Positions 1 to 9,293 are shown, counted from the first letter of the stretch. The stretch is DNA of 64,000 bases from Pseudomonas sp. GM18 (GCF_000282195.1 NZ_AKJT01000127.1:62001-126000); one strand, 5' to 3'. Numbers and translations are program-made. The notes: generated from the letters alone by a model not told the origin.

Positions 1-1816
1 CGTCGAATTTGTCCGGATCGAAAGCCACGGCGCTGATTGCATAGGTCCCGTCGTCGCCTTCACTGATGCCGATGACACGAAACTTCTGTGTCTCCAGTGA
101 CGGAGTCGAAAAGATCCATGGAGCGGAAGCCAGTGGAGCGGAAGCCAGCGGCGGCGATACAGTGATCGATGTCGCACCGGCCCCCACGGTGACGGCAGCA
201 CTCGCATACGTACCGTTGGGCATCACAACGCCGACCAAGCCCGCCCCGGCCAGGCCGATGGGTGCGTCAAGCAGCAACAACGAAGCGGTGCTGCCAGCCA
301 GAAGCCGGCCACCGTTACGGGCGCCGGCTCTGTTGGCATCCGCGATGTCGATGATGTCGCCCGGCAGCGGGATCGCACCATCGGCACCGACGGCAAACGT
401 GACCGCCTCGCTTTCGGCATACAGCAGCCAGCGGCCCAAGCGACGAGCCTGGCCACGAGATGTGCAGCCGATGGCCACTACGTCGCTTTGCTGGATGCGC
501 GACCACTTCGCGATCAGGTCGGGGCGTTCAACAATCTCGACTGACTGCTTGTACTGCTGCAGCGGATCATTCCAGGTGACGGCCGCGACGTTGTAGCGCT
601 GGTCAGAGGCAACAGACTGGTAGCTGAACTCACCGCCGACCACGTTCGAGTTGTTGAACAGATATCGGCTTGAGCGCGGGGCATCCTGTACCGCAGTCAG
701 CGTTCCGCCAGCCCAGAAACAAATGGACCGGAAGACCGACACCATGTCGTTGACCAGCTTCCAGGCATCCTGCTGGACAGTCAGCGCTATGTTGCAGCTA
801 AACCGTGGCTCAAGGCCGCCGTACCCGTCGGGCACCAATGCATCACAATACTGTGCGATGGCATAGAGCGCGTATTTGTCGATGAGCGTGGAATCAAGCA
901 GCCCGCCAAGCCCATAGCGGGTGTTGGTGAGCATGTCGTACCAAACCCACGCCGGATTGTCCGTCCACGCGCGTTGGAACGATCCATCCCACGATCCCGT
1001 GTAAATACGGGTGTTGGGATCGTAGTTGCTCGGGATCAGCACTTTCATTCCACCGACCATGAAAGCCATGCGCGGAATGCTGGAAAACTGCTGAGCATCA
1101 ATCGAAACGCCGACGAGAGCAGTATTCGGGTAACGCAGCCTTTCGTCCCAGAGCAGGGTGAAGCTGTCGAAAAAAGTGCGATTCTGGATGGCTGCGCTGG
1201 TGGCGTCGATAGTCAGCCGGGTAAGTCGGATGTACCGCGGCAGACCGCCAGATGGCGGCAAGCGCAGATAATATGAGCACTGCGTGCGGCTCATCGTCTT
1301 GCCGCTGATGGTGATGTCGTCGCACATCCCAAACCAGGCGCCTGCACCGAGCTTGCCCTCGACGCGGAACGCCGCGCTGGAACCGTTGGTATCGCCGTTC
1401 TGAATGTTCTGTTCTGAAAGTTGCGGAACGCTGACAGTGATCCGCACCGCATCGACATCTGTATCCGTAATCGCTCTCTCCAGCGCGACGTTGAACTTCA
1501 TCTCAACGCCAACCGACTGCTCAGCCTCAAGCCCGGTAATGGGCAGATAGGACTGCCACTGGGTGCCGATACGGGAATCAACACTGACGTCGGAAAAGTT
1601 GTAACTGCCGTCAGCGTTTTGCAACGGGACGTCATCAAAGAAGATGCCCTGTAGCCCACCGAGATAGCCCAGGATCTCCCCTTCGCAAATTGCGTGCAGC
1701 ACTCGCACATGCTGACGCGAGCGAAGGCTATCCGGGGCCTCAACGGCGGAACGCGCAGATCCACCGCCACCACCTTTCCCGCCACCACCGCCGCTACCGG
1801 TAATCAATTCGCTCAT
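1..1816 (-). CDS. J: Tail tip / host specificity protein J (partial)
   Basis: The frame stays open from an ATG at 1816 to the left edge, giving about 605 residues. In lambda-like siphophages gpJ forms the central tail fibre that contacts the receptor. The N-terminus is a glycine-rich run (MSELITGSGGGGK) of the kind seen in Pseudomonas phage J proteins. Further in are blocks such as DNPAWVWYDMLTNTRYGLGG and SYQSVASDQRYNVAAVTWNDP that are characteristic of the J core. Its ATG overlaps the stop of the upstream tail gene I (ATGA). The C-terminal receptor-binding part lies outside the window. The family call is secure; host range cannot be read from here. Confidence 0.93.
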   Translation of the reverse strand, partial: MSELITGSGGGGGKGGGGGSARSAVEAPDSLRSRQHVRVLHAICEGEILGYLGGLQGIFFDDVPLQNADGSYNFSDVSVDSRIGTQWQSYLPITGLEAEQSVGVEMKFNVALERAITDTDVDAVRITVSVPQLSEQNIQNGDTNGSSAAFRVEGKLGAGAWFGMCDDITISGKTMSRTQCSYYLRLPPSGGLPRYIRLTRLTIDATSAAIQNRTFFDSFTLLWDERLRYPNTALVGVSIDAQQFSSIPRMAFMVGGMKVLIPSNYDPNTRIYTGSWDGSFQRAWTDNPAWVWYDMLTNTRYGLGGLLDSTLIDKYALYAIAQYCDALVPDGYGGLEPRFSCNIALTVQQDAWKLVNDMVSVFRSICFWAGGTLTAVQDAPRSSRYLFNNSNVVGGEFSYQSVASDQRYNVAAVTWNDPLQQYKQSVEIVERPDLIAKWSRIQQSDVVAIGCTSRGQARRLGRWLLYAESEAVTFAVGADGAIPLPGDIIDIADANRAGARNGGRLLAGSTASLLLLDAPIGLAGAGLVGVVMPNGTYASAAVTVGAGATSITVSPPLASAPLASAPWIFSTPSLETQKFRVIGISEGDDGTYAISAVAFDPDKFD

Positions 1817-2427
1817 GCGGGTATCGTCTCCGCCCAGGTGCCGATTGCTACAACGCTGGAACCGACCAGCATCTTTCCGTAGATGACAGGCACAGGAAGG
1901 CCCTGCTGCGTTGAGTTGAAGGCGCCGTTGAAGAGGTAGCTGGGCTTGTTTTCAGTGCCGGCTTGGTCTTCTTGATTGCCAGCTTTTGGCGTTGGAGACA
2001 GCATCTGAATAACACCGCCGATCGTCATAGCGATGCCCATTTGGATCATTGGTACGCCTATCCATCCCTGACCGAAAGCGGAGGCTACCGCGCCAGCAAC
2101 AATCAGAACAACGCCAACGATGGTCTGGAATAGCCCGCCTCGTTTGCTGCCGGAGATGACAGGAACAATGCGAATCTCCGTCGTCCCGCTCAGCGTGAAT
2201 CTGTCTTCGGCGACGTTCTCGCGGTTGCGGAAAATCGCGTAACGCAGACCGCGCCGGGCCGAGTCGCGGATGAAATCGGCGAACCCATCGATTGTGTGCT
2301 GCAGTGCACTGAATGCTTCGCGGGTAGTTCCGGTTTCGAGTAAGCGAAAATGCTCGCGCCCGAAGGCCTGTGCCAGGCAGCCGGAGAGCAGAATGCGTGT
2401 CATAGCTTTGTCGTTTGGGGCATTCAT
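1813..2427 (-). CDS. I: Tail tip assembly protein I
   Basis: 204 residues. The gene sits between K and J, as in the lambda tail-tip order K-I-J. The N-terminal half is a ubiquitin-like domain preceding a glycine- and alanine-rich hydrophobic segment (residues about 100-140, e.g. GGLFQTIVGVVLIVAGAVAS). The C-terminus carries a PVPVIYGKMLVGS block typical of lambda I family proteins, which assist tail-tip assembly. An upstream terminator and lipoprotein gene separate it from K. The ATG at 2427 has only a weak ribosome site in view; M8 (at 2406) is an alternative start. Confidence 0.88.
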   Translation of the reverse strand: MNAPNDKAMTRILLSGCLAQAFGREHFRLLETGTTREAFSALQHTIDGFADFIRDSARRGLRYAIFRNRENVAEDRFTLSGTTEIRIVPVISGSKRGGLFQTIVGVVLIVAGAVASAFGQGWIGVPMIQMGIAMTIGGVIQMLSPTPKAGNQEDQAGTENKPSYLFNGAFNSTQQGLPVPVIYGKMLVGSSVVAIGTWAETIPA

Positions 2428-2443
2428 ACTTTTCTCCGGGCAT

Positions 2444-2466
2444 AAAAAAACCGCCCGGAGGCGGTT
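2444..2466 (-). terminator. Terminator after the lipoprotein gene
   Basis: On the minus strand a hairpin with arms AACCGCC and GGCGGTT is followed by a run of seven T. It lies between the end of the lipoprotein gene (2510) and the start of tail gene I (2427). It would partly insulate the inserted gene inside the tail operon. Confidence 0.8.
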
Positions 2467-2509
2467 GGTTTGTTCTGCCCTTGTTGCAGGCAGTGATTAA
2501 GTGACTCGG

Positions 2510-2932
2510 TTATAGGCTGGTCGGCCTGACGTCAAGCCCCGCTTCGGGGGCCGAGAAAACGCGGAAGTATTTCTCTTGGCCTTGCTTCAAAATCGTCTCT
2601 GTTTCGGTACGTTTTTCATTCAATGGCCCACACAGGCCCGCTCCCTCTAGCGCGGCGCCTACAACCCACTCCCCTGGAGGAAGTATGAAAGTCGCCTTTT
2701 CCTCCGGGGCAAGTTTCGCCGCTCGCTCACCATTGAGGAAGATGGTGGCGTAGCAGCCGCTGCCCATAAAGCCGCTATCTCGGATCACTGTCAGCGCCCC
2801 AGAGCCCTCCAATGCAACTTGATAAGCCAGCACTCGATCGGCCGGTGCTTTTATAGCTTGCGCCGACGGAACTGGCGAAGTTGCACATCCTGCCAGTGCA
2901 ACCACGGCGAGAATGGTGAGAACTGTGCGCAT
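2510..2932 (-). CDS. Prophage lipoprotein inserted between tail genes K and I
   Basis: 140 residues with a short signal peptide and a lipobox (ALAGC, Cys at residue 16), so it should be secreted and lipidated. The mature part is small and beta-rich (FMGSGCYATIFLNGE, FILPPGEWVVGA) and resembles DUF2846-type lipoproteins that carry a PEGA-like fold. It is not part of the canonical tail-tip gene set and is followed by its own terminator, so it is a moron candidate. Envelope lipoproteins carried by prophages can block superinfection or change the surface; that role here is inference only. Confidence 0.75.
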   Translation of the reverse strand: MRTVLTILAVVALAGCATSPVPSAQAIKAPADRVLAYQVALEGSGALTVIRDSGFMGSGCYATIFLNGERAAKLAPEEKATFILPPGEWVVGAALEGAGLCGPLNEKRTETETILKQGQEKYFRVFSAPEAGLDVRPTSL

Positions 2933-2990
2933 AGTGAGTCTCCATGTGTTTTGGCGACTCTACCAAGGAAATTGCACACAGATACAGGGG

Positions 2991-3698
2991 CTATCGTGTG
3001 TAGCGCATGATGTGCGTTGTGCACTCCCGGTACGCGCGGCCGTACACCTCGCGGCAACTCAGCCGACCGTAGAGGTGATGAAGTACGACGTCACCCTCGA
3101 GCCAGATCGCGCCGTGGCAAGGTGTCGGGCTGCCAATCGCCATGACAATCAAGTCGCCTTGCTGCGGTGAATCGACAGGAACGAAACCTGTCCTGGCGAA
3201 GTTGTCGACATACAGGTTCTCCCCGTTGTGCCACCAGTCGTCCTTGCGGTGGAAGTCGGGCAATACAATGCCCAGTTCCTGACGGTAGTAGTCCCGAACC
3301 AGGGTGTAGCAGTCGATCACGCCGTGAACGAACACTCGCCCTTCCAGCGGCATCTCGCCGGTGGCCGGCATTTCGTGCCAAGTCGCAGCACCGTCCTTCA
3401 GTCCGACAATCCACCATGCCATGCGGCTGGCCGCGTGACTGGCAATGTCGTGCAGGCTGGGTTCGGGCCCGGCGTCAGGGTGCGAATGCACAACAACGAT
3501 GATATCGCCCATGTCCTCTGCCACGACGTAGTCTTCCGGGTGCAGGATAAAGCGGTCTGCCTCTTCCGACTGGTTGCGGCACGGTACATACGACGACTTG
3601 CCGCGCACGCTGATGACGAGGCCCACAGCTTCACGCGGGTATTCAGCGCGAGCATGCGCCTCGGCATCCGCCCGACATTTATTGAACAGCTCGCTCAT
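2991..3698 (-). CDS. K: Tail tip protein K: JAMM peptidase plus NlpC/P60
   Basis: 235 residues from the ATG at 3698; the same frame runs further upstream, but 3698 abuts the stop of L at 3701. The N-terminal domain has a complete JAMM zinc motif H-x-H-x7-S-x2-D (H71, H73, S81, D84). The C-terminal domain is NlpC/P60 with Cys130 (GVIDCYTLV) and His195 (PCHGAIWL). This two-domain layout is that of lambda gpK, a tail-tip component thought to cut peptidoglycan at DNA entry. All predicted catalytic residues are intact. Confidence 0.93.
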   Translation of the reverse strand: MSELFNKCRADAEAHARAEYPREAVGLVISVRGKSSYVPCRNQSEEADRFILHPEDYVVAEDMGDIIVVVHSHPDAGPEPSLHDIASHAASRMAWWIVGLKDGAATWHEMPATGEMPLEGRVFVHGVIDCYTLVRDYYRQELGIVLPDFHRKDDWWHNGENLYVDNFARTGFVPVDSPQQGDLIVMAIGSPTPCHGAIWLEGDVVLHHLYGRLSCREVYGRAYRECTTHIMRYTR

Positions 3699-3700
3699 GA

Positions 3701-4393
3701 TCAAAGTCTCGGAACGCGGGCAATGCCCGGGAAGCCGCCAAAGGGAAGCTCGCCATTCTCGCCAAAGCGCAACTTGCATCCCCGTAGCGTGCGGCTGCAC
3801 TGGTCTTTGGCTGGATCGCCGGTGGGGTTGTTGGCGTAATCGGCGACCGGGCCACCCGCATAACCGCATTCGCCAGACCGGTAGGCCCACAAGCAAGTGC
3901 CGGCCACCACCTGGCGGCGCGGAAGCTTGACGCCCTGAAGGTCAAGCGGCGAGCCAAGTTCAAACTCGATAGCTGCCGGGGTTTCATTGGCCTTTCGCGT
4001 GATGATCCACGTTTCAACCGGATATTCCTCAGCCGGATTGGCCGTAGGGTTGCCGTCGGTGAAGTTCACCGCATCCAGGTATTTGACCAGCGTGCGGCGG
4101 CGCTTGAGTTTCACCGAAAGCAGGTCTTCGTACTCCCGGCACAGGGCTGATATGGTGCCGCCGAAGTTGCCGACCTGAAGCTTTGGTCGGGCCGGCGATC
4201 CCTGACTGGGCGTAGCAAATTCAGTGGCATTGATCGGCCAGGGCGTATAGACGTTATCTTGCCATACCACTGAGGCCAGCAACTGGTTGGTTCCAGCGTG
4301 AAAGCGAATCGTCTGGTCAGGCAGCACCAGCTCGAAACCCTCCCAGATCGACATGCCGTTGGCGAGCGCGAGTTGACCTTGAAGGGCGCTCAT
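3701..4393 (-). CDS. L: Tail tip protein L (Fe-S binding)
   Basis: 230 residues, between M and K as in lambda. The C-terminal part has four cysteines (GTCLW, GECGY, DQCSR, RGCKL), the arrangement that in lambda gpL binds an iron-sulfur cluster. The N-terminal domain is the beta-rich phage_tail_L fold. Its start overlaps the stop of M (ATGA at 4393). Confidence 0.92.
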   Translation of the reverse strand: MSALQGQLALANGMSIWEGFELVLPDQTIRFHAGTNQLLASVVWQDNVYTPWPINATEFATPSQGSPARPKLQVGNFGGTISALCREYEDLLSVKLKRRRTLVKYLDAVNFTDGNPTANPAEEYPVETWIITRKANETPAAIEFELGSPLDLQGVKLPRRQVVAGTCLWAYRSGECGYAGGPVADYANNPTGDPAKDQCSRTLRGCKLRFGENGELPFGGFPGIARVPRL

Positions 4394-4719
4394 TCGAACA
4401 CCTCCTCAAAGGTCGCGGCCAGGCCATCAACGCCAAGTGCAATGTTGGTGCGTGTCCACTCACGGCAAACAAAAACCCCGATCGCTTGACCGGGGTGCGT
4501 GTAGTTGAAGGCTTCGACGGCGCCTCTGGCGGAAAGGAAGGCATCAATCTCATCGATGCCTGCCGTCTCACGCTTGAACGTCAGCGAGAACTTGCGCGGC
4601 AGCCGGTTGATGCCGGAAGCCTGCCGCTGCTCGTAGCCGTCACCGAACTTGATGACCTTGACGACCGGAGCGACAGCCTTCGAGGCATCATAGGCGGCCT
4701 TCCAGGTGAATATCTGCAT
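4390..4719 (-). CDS. M: Minor tail protein M
   Basis: 109 residues. The N-terminus (MQIFTWKAAYDASKAVAPVV, then VKFGDGYEQRQ) and the end (GVFVCREWTRTNIALGV) are typical of the lambda gpM / DUF2460-like tail-tip family. It lies between the tape measure and L, with an ATGA overlap to L. It contributes to tail-tip assembly. Confidence 0.88.
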   Translation of the reverse strand: MQIFTWKAAYDASKAVAPVVKVIKFGDGYEQRQASGINRLPRKFSLTFKRETAGIDEIDAFLSARGAVEAFNYTHPGQAIGVFVCREWTRTNIALGVDGLAATFEEVFE

Positions 4720-4728
4720 GAATACTCC

Positions 4729-7700
4729 TTAGGTGAGTTGTCCGCCGTTACGGCGAGCAAGTGCGATTTCCTGCCTCGTTACCACCTTGATAGCCTCAGC
4801 CAGGCGCGCCGGGTCCGGCATAGCGCCTCCTCCGTCAGTGGCGTCGACAGTGACGCTGATATTGATCTGGCTCGAGCTTCCGCCACGCACACCCAGTCGA
4901 CCTTGCGAGTCGCGCGCCAACGGCACAATCGCCTCGGGCCCAGCCTCACCCATCACACCGGTCTTGCCGTTGGCCATGCCAAAAGCAGTCGGCGTACTGA
5001 CGATGTTATTGGTGAAGGCGCCGCCATTGGCGAACATCTGCACGCCGCCAGACCATGCTCCGCCATTGGCTTGGGCAGCAGCCCAATTCGAGAAGTCAGT
5101 GCCGGTGTACCCGGCCTGCGTCGAGCCGGCCGACGTCGTACCGCCGCCGAAGTACGAGCTTGCGGCGGTGGCTGCCAAGCCGAATAGTCCGCTGAGCGCT
5201 GAAGAGCTTGCCTGCCTTGCCGCAATTCGAGCCATGTCGGCCAAGACTGACTTGGCAAAGTCGGAGAACGATAGCTTCCCGGTCATGGCGAAGTTGACGA
5301 TCGAGTCTTCCATCGAGCTGAAGGCGTTGGTAAACAGATTTCGAGTTTGGCCGGCAATGTCTCGCGCCGAATCCAGGTAATTGGCCCAGGCCGATGTCGC
5401 GCCCTTGGTCCAGTCACCCTGCGCTGCTTCGACATCGGCATAGTTCTGCCGGATCTGGTCGGTCGCCGCCTTGTTCGCGTCTGCGAGGGCTTGTGACTTC
5501 TGCTTGAACTCTTCCGGGTCCATGTTTCTGGATGGATCGGAGCGCTGGTTTTCCAGTTCCAGGGACTGTTGCGCGAATCGGTCTTGCTGACTGTTCAGCT
5601 CGCCTGACAGCGCGTTCTGCCGATCGCCTTGACCGACGCCATTCACCGCGCGCTGACCTGCAAGGGCCAGAGCCTTCTGTTGCTGACCGAGCGCGGCAAC
5701 GTACTGATCAATCGCGTACCGCTGCTTGTCGAGTCTTCCTTTCTCGGCAGTGGCCAGTACCTCCTGTTGGCTGTCGGCATCCTTCTGAGCCTTGACCATG
5801 GCTGTCCGTGCGTCAGAAATCTTCTGGTCGAGCTGAATGCGCTGCGCTGCCGTGGTGCTGGACTGGTTCTTCACAACCTCCAGTGCCGCGATCTCGGCCT
5901 CGTACGCCGCGGTAACCTCGTCCCGTTCGTTGCCGATCAGGCCATCTCGCTTTTGTGCATACTCGGCCTGGGAGATGAGCCCGACTTTCTGTTCGGCATC
6001 CAGCTTTTTCTGAGCGTTGCTGTACTCGGCAACAATTGCCGTGAGCTGGTTTTTGGCATCGTTGAAACCGGTTAGATCGACGCTGCCTGCTGCTACGGCG
6101 GGATCCTTGTTCTTATCCTTGATGTTTTGGATCGTCTTGGCCACGTAATCTGGCTTAACGAGCGGGCTATCCGGGTTTGCCTTGCGTAGATCGTCGACAG
6201 ACCGCTGATACTCCTTGATGAGTTTGTTGCGCTTCTCGGCATTGGTGAGGTTTGAATCGCTGATGACCTTCAGCTTCCGCTCAGCCTCAATCCCTTCCTG
6301 CTGAATGCGAGCCTGATCGCTGTCAAACTTCGCGTTGTCCTTCTGGGCCATCTGCTTGTCTTGCAGCAGGTTCAACTCATCCTGCAGGGCCTCCATTCGC
6401 TGCTTCGCATCACCATCCTCATATCCTGTTCCCAAGGTTGATTGCAGGTAGGCCAGCTTCTGGGTGATCTCGGTGATTCGTAGCAGATCATCCTGATCAC
6501 GACCGACATTTTTCAGTGCGTCCAGCGTCTTGGCCGTTTCACCTCGAATCGCGAGCCATGCTCTTTCAACAAGCCCAAGGTTCTGAATGATCTCGCCAGC
6601 TCGTCCCTTCACTGCATCTGCATAACTGTCGGTCAGCAGCTTGGTGGCGCCGATCTCATTACCCTGATCTTTCAGGGCTACGATCTGCGCATACACCGAA
6701 GCGGTCAGGAAGTGGTACTGATCGTTCAGCAACTTCGCAGCAGCCACCGGGTCATCGGCAATCTTGACGAACTCCGCTACCGTCGCGTCGACAGACTTTC
6801 CGGTGGCCTTCTCCATTGCTAGGGCAGCTTGGGAAATCTCAACAAAACTACCGCTTGCCATCTTTCCGTTGCCCGCCAGAGTCGCCAGGACTTCTGCTGC
6901 AGCACCGGTGGTACCCACTGTTGCGCTGATCTGCCGCGCCATTTCGGCGAGCTGACCAGCATTGGTGCCGGCGTAGTTACCAGTAAGGATTAAGGACTTG
7001 TTGTACTCCTCGGCCTCCTTACTACCTTGGTAATAGGCATTGGTAAGCAAGGCGAGTGCGCCCCCGGCCAAGGCAATAGGCCCGGCGATTGCCGCGAATC
7101 CGATTGCAGCACTACCGGCACCAGCCCCCAACTGAGCCACGGCGCGCACACCGCTACCCCAGTCGCCAGAAGACAGTGCATTACCAAGCTGAACGACGTT
7201 TTCCTGCGCCTGGCGGGTGCCGAGCTTCAGTTTGTCGAATGCCGTCTCTGTCGCGGTGAGCCCTGCCCGGTCCTTGCCAATCTTGGCCAACGCCTCGGTG
7301 TATCGATTTGCATCGACCACGCCTGCCTTGTGAGCAGCCTCAAGTGCCTTTTCCTGCGCCTCCAGCTTGGCCAGCTTGGCCGTCACCGGATCGATACCGT
7401 TGACCGTGCGCTTCAGTGCTTCGATCTGGCGGTTTTCCGCATCGATCAGGCGCTGCTTCTGCGCGACTTCCTTCGCCTCAGCTTTATCGATCTTGTCGTA
7501 AGCCTTGCCGAGTCGATCCTGATAGGCCTCCTGCTGCTCAATCGTGACCAGGCCACCCTTGCGGGCGCGTTCAAGTAGTACTTCCGCCTGGGTCAGTTGC
7601 TCAATGCTGCCGATGTTGCCGGACATCGCCTTGTCGAGCTGCCTGATGATGGCGATTTCGCTGGTAGCGCTTGCGCCTGACTTTCGTCTTGCCTCGGACT

Positions 7701-7926
7701 GACGCTGCGTGGAGCCCGTCGATTTGTCGATCTCCTGAGCGACTTCACGCTCTGCCTGAACGATCTTCTTGCCAGTATCGGCCAGTTCGGAGCCAGTTTT
7801 TCCGAGATCGTCGATCGCCTTTTCGGCATCAACGGCCGAATCGACCAGCTTGTCCAAATCGTCAGCAGCCTTGACCGCTTGCGACGAGTTGACCTCGATG
7901 CCTAGGGACGCGAAGTTGGTGCTCAT
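4729..7926 (-). CDS. H: Tape measure protein
   Basis: 1065 residues, the longest gene of the prophage. It sets tail length and is probably injected with the DNA. Long stretches are charged coiled coil (residues about 90-250 and 480-800). A hydrophobic glycine/alanine-rich segment lies near 255-300 (AAIGFAAIAGPIALAGGALALL). The C-terminal domain FSDFAKSVLADMARIAARQA is the lambda gpH-type element. It starts with an ATGA overlap to the T frame, so it may be translationally coupled to the chaperone pair. Confidence 0.95.
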   Translation of the reverse strand: MSTNFASLGIEVNSSQAVKAADDLDKLVDSAVDAEKAIDDLGKTGSELADTGKKIVQAEREVAQEIDKSTGSTQRQSEARRKSGASATSEIAIIRQLDKAMSGNIGSIEQLTQAEVLLERARKGGLVTIEQQEAYQDRLGKAYDKIDKAEAKEVAQKQRLIDAENRQIEALKRTVNGIDPVTAKLAKLEAQEKALEAAHKAGVVDANRYTEALAKIGKDRAGLTATETAFDKLKLGTRQAQENVVQLGNALSSGDWGSGVRAVAQLGAGAGSAAIGFAAIAGPIALAGGALALLTNAYYQGSKEAEEYNKSLILTGNYAGTNAGQLAEMARQISATVGTTGAAAEVLATLAGNGKMASGSFVEISQAALAMEKATGKSVDATVAEFVKIADDPVAAAKLLNDQYHFLTASVYAQIVALKDQGNEIGATKLLTDSYADAVKGRAGEIIQNLGLVERAWLAIRGETAKTLDALKNVGRDQDDLLRITEITQKLAYLQSTLGTGYEDGDAKQRMEALQDELNLLQDKQMAQKDNAKFDSDQARIQQEGIEAERKLKVISDSNLTNAEKRNKLIKEYQRSVDDLRKANPDSPLVKPDYVAKTIQNIKDKNKDPAVAAGSVDLTGFNDAKNQLTAIVAEYSNAQKKLDAEQKVGLISQAEYAQKRDGLIGNERDEVTAAYEAEIAALEVVKNQSSTTAAQRIQLDQKISDARTAMVKAQKDADSQQEVLATAEKGRLDKQRYAIDQYVAALGQQQKALALAGQRAVNGVGQGDRQNALSGELNSQQDRFAQQSLELENQRSDPSRNMDPEEFKQKSQALADANKAATDQIRQNYADVEAAQGDWTKGATSAWANYLDSARDIAGQTRNLFTNAFSSMEDSIVNFAMTGKLSFSDFAKSVLADMARIAARQASSSALSGLFGLAATAASSYFGGGTTSAGSTQAGYTGTDFSNWAAAQANGGAWSGGVQMFANGGAFTNNIVSTPTAFGMANGKTGVMGEAGPEAIVPLARDSQGRLGVRGGSSSQINISVTVDATDGGGAMPDPARLAEAIKVVTRQEIALARRNGGQLT

Positions 7927-8243
7927 TTACTGTCCCTCTGTTCCGCCATCACCCGCAGGGCTTCGGCTTCCATGATGCGGATATCCGGAAAAATATCCGT
8001 GGCCTGGGCCCGGGTTAAACCGAGAAAGCCAGCGACATCGCGAATTGACGTGTAGTCCAGACCCGTAGCGCCGCATGCGCCTGTACGCCACTGGGTGCTC
8101 AGCGCTTCGAAGAGAAGGAACGCCAGCCAGTTATCCGGCCAAATCTCGACCTCATCGCCATAGTCCTCGGCAGAAAAGCCGAAGGCATCTTGCCCCTTGA
8201 CGGTCGGCTGATAGAGAACGCATGCGGCGCTGGTCAGTTTCCC
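7923..8243 (-). CDS. Tail assembly chaperone T part of a G-T fusion
   Basis: About 105 codons with no good ATG near their beginning; the frame is entered from G by a -1 shift at 8237-8243. The product has the signature EVEIWPDNWLAFLLFEAL and GLDYTSIRDVAGFLG, matching DUF1799-type proteins found after tail chaperones. In lambda, gpG binds the tape measure and gpGT recruits tail tube subunits. The stop overlaps the ATG of the tape measure. The reading is firm because the frame is open exactly between the slippery site and the tape measure. Confidence 0.85.
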   Translation of the reverse strand, partial: GKLTSAACVLYQPTVKGQDAFGFSAEDYGDEVEIWPDNWLAFLLFEALSTQWRTGACGATGLDYTSIRDVAGFLGLTRAQATDIFPDIRIMEAEALRVMAEQRDSK

Positions 8244-8611
8244 AGGCGCGCCTTGTTGAATGCCTCGGAGTAGGCCGCCAGCACCGCGCTTGGTGTGGCA
8301 CTGATCGAGCTGACCAGAAGGCGTAGGTTTTCGTCGGTGAAGTCTTCGTCGACATCCCAGCCGGCGACGATTGCCTTGAGCTGTTCCACCTGAAGATCAA
8401 TCAGCAAGGCAGTGAATTGCTCCAGCCCCACCTCTTCGGATTTTTCCCCCAAGGCCTTATGCCGCTCTCCCCACCCGGCATAAAGGGTCGCCAGTTCGGC
8501 GCGGTCGCGATACTTGAACTCGAACTGCACCTTCACAGGCTCGCCACCGACCGTAGGAAGCATCACGTCAGCTTTGAAGGTGGGGTTTTGGATCAGTTTG
8601 AACTTGGCCAT
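8234..8611 (-). CDS. Tail assembly chaperone G
   Basis: 125 residues, acidic and mostly helical, beginning MAKFKLIQNPTFKADVMLP. It lies between the tail tube and the tape measure, where lambda gpG is found. Its last codons run over a GGGAAAC heptamer and then end at TGA. It would chaperone the tape measure during tail assembly, both alone and as the longer G-T fusion. Confidence 0.88.
   Translation of the reverse strand: MAKFKLIQNPTFKADVMLPTVGGEPVKVQFEFKYRDRAELATLYAGWGERHKALGEKSEEVGLEQFTALLIDLQVEQLKAIVAGWDVDEDFTDENLRLLVSSISATPSAVLAAYSEAFNKARLGN
8237..8243 (-). promoter_or_regulatory. Programmed -1 frameshift site (GGGAAAC)
   Basis: On the minus strand the heptamer reads G GGA AAC in the G frame, the X-XXY-YYZ pattern, and the next codon is TGA. 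Slipping back one base gives GGG AAA CTG and enters the downstream T frame. Lambda uses GGGAAAG for the same G to G-T shift. The site is at the last two sense codons of G. Confidence 0.88.
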
Positions 8612-8620
8612 GAATCCCCC

Positions 8621-9268
8621 TTACGCGGCGTAGCGAATGAATTTTGCGACCACGGCAAACACGGCAGTGACTGCCATGATGTTGTTCTTGGTCAGCGACG
8701 GCACATTGTCGAACGAAGCAAACGCGTTGTAGGCGATGACACCCCCAGAGGCGAGGTTCACGCGGACCGCTCGCGGCAGCTTGTCGTCGTCGGCTTCCAG
8801 CAACACGTTTTTGTGTGGAAGGGACGGGTCATCCGCCATGGTCAGCGTGAACGACAGCGCCGATTTCGACGTTGGAATCTGGTGCTCATCGTCCTCCTCG
8901 AGGAACGAGTAAGTGACGTTTTGCTGCTCGCCACCGGACTTGCTCGACTCCGTGACCTGGCTGATAGGCACCCAGGCCAGAATCTTGCGAACCGATCCGC
9001 CGCCCGCGCCAGCGATGAAGCGTGCCGCATGGAGCGTGTTGACCGACTCAAGCACGAACGAATCAGCAGTCGCGGTCTTTACGCGAACAACACGGTTGTT
9101 CAGGCGAGCCCAGCCGGAAGTGACTTCAACTAAGTCGCCTGCCTCCAGATCGTGGCCAGCCGACGACACAACGGCTTCAGAGGCGTTGGTGATCGCAGTA
9201 AAAATGATCGGCGCGTCATACGAAGCCGCGATACTGACAGTCGAGCCATTGGGTAGAAAAACGCTCAT
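8621..9268 (-). CDS. Major tail tube protein
   Basis: 215 residues starting MSVFLPNGSTVSIAASY. The ATG at 9268 has GAGGAAA six bases upstream, while the longer frame to 9295 has none. The N-terminal half is the tube beta-domain (VVSSAGHDLEAGDLVEVTSG). It stands immediately before the chaperone genes, as the tail tube gene V does in lambda. A terminator-like hairpin precedes it, so it may have its own promoter, as fits a highly expressed structural protein. Confidence 0.85.
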   Translation of the reverse strand: MSVFLPNGSTVSIAASYDAPIIFTAITNASEAVVSSAGHDLEAGDLVEVTSGWARLNNRVVRVKTATADSFVLESVNTLHAARFIAGAGGGSVRKILAWVPISQVTESSKSGGEQQNVTYSFLEEDDEHQIPTSKSALSFTLTMADDPSLPHKNVLLEADDDKLPRAVRVNLASGGVIAYNAFASFDNVPSLTKNNIMAVTAVFAVVAKFIRYAA

Positions 9269-9293
9269 AGGGTTTCCTCTTTTCAGAAATGAC

